A stretch of DNA of 64,000 nt from Hippea maritima DSM 10411 (GTDB taxonomy: Bacteria > Campylobacterota_A > Desulfurellia > Desulfurellales > Hippeaceae). Of the stretch, positions 63,255 through 64,000 are shown in pieces. Every line of letters begins with the position of its first letter. Within the stretch, counting starts at the first letter, position 1. A model generated the notes under the pieces. It did not search any database, was not told the origin of the DNA, and saw only the letters and a list, made by a program, of their open reading frames with translations. The translations under genes were made by a program, and so were the position numbers. The DNA lies in contig NC_015318.1 of assembly GCF_000194135.1 (NCBI RefSeq), positions 1,192,501 to 1,256,500 on the forward strand, written 5' to 3'.

Positions 63255-64000
63255 TATATACCACACTTTGAGAAAATCAAACCCTGCAAGTGCAAGAATT
63301 TTGGTCAGAAAGGTTTTAGAGAAAAACAACGGCAATGTCTCAAAAACAGCAAGAATACTTGGCATATCAAGGGCTACAGTGAGAAGGGCAAGGGATGGAG
63401 AACTAAATGACTTATCAAGAAGACCAAAGAACATAAGAAAAAAGATAGACTGTTCTCTTGAAAAACTCATTGTTGAAGAGGCAAAAAGCACAGGGTACAG
63501 ATACAGGCTTCTAAGCTATTACCTAAAGAACAAATACTCCATAGAGATAAGCGAAAACACAATAAAGAAGGTTTTAAAGAGAAACAGGGTGAGGAAAAAG
63601 AAAATAAGGACTCTAAACAAAAACAGAAGGCATCTTTATGATTATGAACACCTGACGCCCTTTAGCCACCTTCAGATAGACACAAAACACATACTGTATG
63701 AAACATCTCTACCAAAGAGCGTGTATAGACACATAGAGAAATACGACCTGCCAAAATATGAATGGAACGCAATAGATGTAAAAACGAGAATGAGATTTAC
63801 AGCTTACTCCCATACTCTTTCTGCATCCTTTGGATTTGCTTTTATCCTTTTTGTCGTACTGTGGTTAAAGCTGCACAATGTAAGGGGAAAAATAAACATA
63901 AGGTTGGACAACGGTTCTGAATTTGCATCCTCAAGCAGAAGAAAATTGGATGAATACAACGAATTCTTTTCAAAACTGAATGTAGAGTTAAAACCCATAC
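63247..64000 (+). CDS. IS481-like DDE transposase (copy C), N-terminal part, runs off window
   Basis: The first 251 codons match copy B, including the helix-turn-helix region and the first two catalytic Asp residues (HLQIDTKHILYE and IRLDNGSEFAS). No disruption is visible. If a 12-13 bp target was duplicated as in copies A and B, its sequence (up to AATTCATACATAT) would not give an immediate stop codon, so the C-terminus of this copy should be longer. Confidence 0.9.
   Translation, partial: MDSIYHTLRKSNPASARILVRKVLEKNNGNVSKTARILGISRATVRRARDGELNDLSRRPKNIRKKIDCSLEKLIVEEAKSTGYRYRLLSYYLKNKYSIEISENTIKKVLKRNRVRKKKIRTLNKNRRHLYDYEHLTPFSHLQIDTKHILYETSLPKSVYRHIEKYDLPKYEWNAIDVKTRMRFTAYSHTLSASFGFAFILFVVLWLKLHNVRGKINIRLDNGSEFASSSRRKLDEYNEFFSKLNVELKPI

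Larger units (their letters stand above)
62966..64000 (+). mobile_element. IS481-like element, copy C (right end outside window)
   Basis: The left end ACCAGATAGG and all visible sequence match copy B. The element is in the same orientation as copies A and B. The right end and its target duplication lie beyond the window. Confidence 0.9.

Noticed and set aside
47061-64000. The three direct IS481-like copies as ends of one or two composite transposons
   Set aside because: Copies A and B each have their own, different 13-bp duplication, and the left flank of copy C differs again. The enclosed genes (HD-GYP, pepP, dpp-type operon, rpsT) are ordinary chromosomal genes with their own promoters. 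Independent insertions explain the layout; recombination between copies could still delete the segments between them.

Overview
The window is an AT-rich bacterial chromosome segment with mostly housekeeping genes packed in tight operons, plus a cluster of insertion sequences (IS) in its last third. The gene mix is a flagellar basal-body operon, an FMN-type enoyl-ACP reductase (FabK), AMP-forming acetyl-CoA synthetase, TAXI-TRAP uptake, ferredoxin-fused MinD/Mrp ATPases and several HD-GYP proteins. It suggests a motile, anaerobic, acetate-using bacterium, possibly a moderate thermophile of the Desulfurellales (Hippea/Desulfurella) type. The lineage is inferred from gene content and was not tested.

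Layout. 1-4140 (-): flgB-flgC-fliE-fliF-fliG-fliH(partial), behind a candidate sigma-54 promoter. 4265-9301 (+): a GAF/HD-GYP/degenerate-GGDEF protein, a lone peptide-type ABC permease, a PflX-like radical SAM protein and zapE. 9288-17239 (-): gph, then an operon that reads DUF167, FmdB-type zinc ribbon, ndk, rpmF, plsX, fabH, fabK, fabD, fabG, acpP, fabF. 17351-19648 (+): a Cache/HD-GYP gene interrupted by one in-frame TAA. 19637-22352 (-): a MIP18-type protein, two MinD-like ATPases with ferredoxin inserts, a NifX-like protein and a DUF5320 protein. 22596-26785 (+): polA-hemE-hemH. 26768-30756 (-): a DtxR-type regulator, rmuC, a thiamine-binding-type protein and acsA. 30922-38563 (+): a ClpP-class membrane protease, a chemoreceptor and a nucleoside-type BMP ABC transporter. 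38565-41502 (-): a TAXI-TRAP transporter.

41539-55567 is the IS-rich zone. One IS1634-type element is split by an IS256-type element. An IS481-like element is split by an IS21-type element that is itself split by a second IS1634-type copy, so three layers are nested. A second, intact IS481-like copy follows, and a third runs off the window end. Between them lie an RNase H-like gene, a coiled-coil zinc-ribbon gene, a NIF3-family gene, a CAU-anticodon tRNA, and an HD-GYP gene with a probable C-terminal frameshift. 55563-62878 holds an Xaa-Pro aminopeptidase, a five-gene Dpp/Opp-type transporter and rpsT.

The most interesting signal is in the IS481-like element. All three copies lie 18, 18 and 19 bp from a TTGAC(A/T) -35 box, in the same orientation relative to a promoter that fires away from the element (a tRNA, an HD-GYP gene and rpsT). 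This suggests integration targeted to the upstream side of sigma-70 promoters. The same element has a highly structured leader whose long-range 10-bp pairing would cover the transposase start. In the two copies with visible right ends, the transposase takes its stop codon from the duplicated target.
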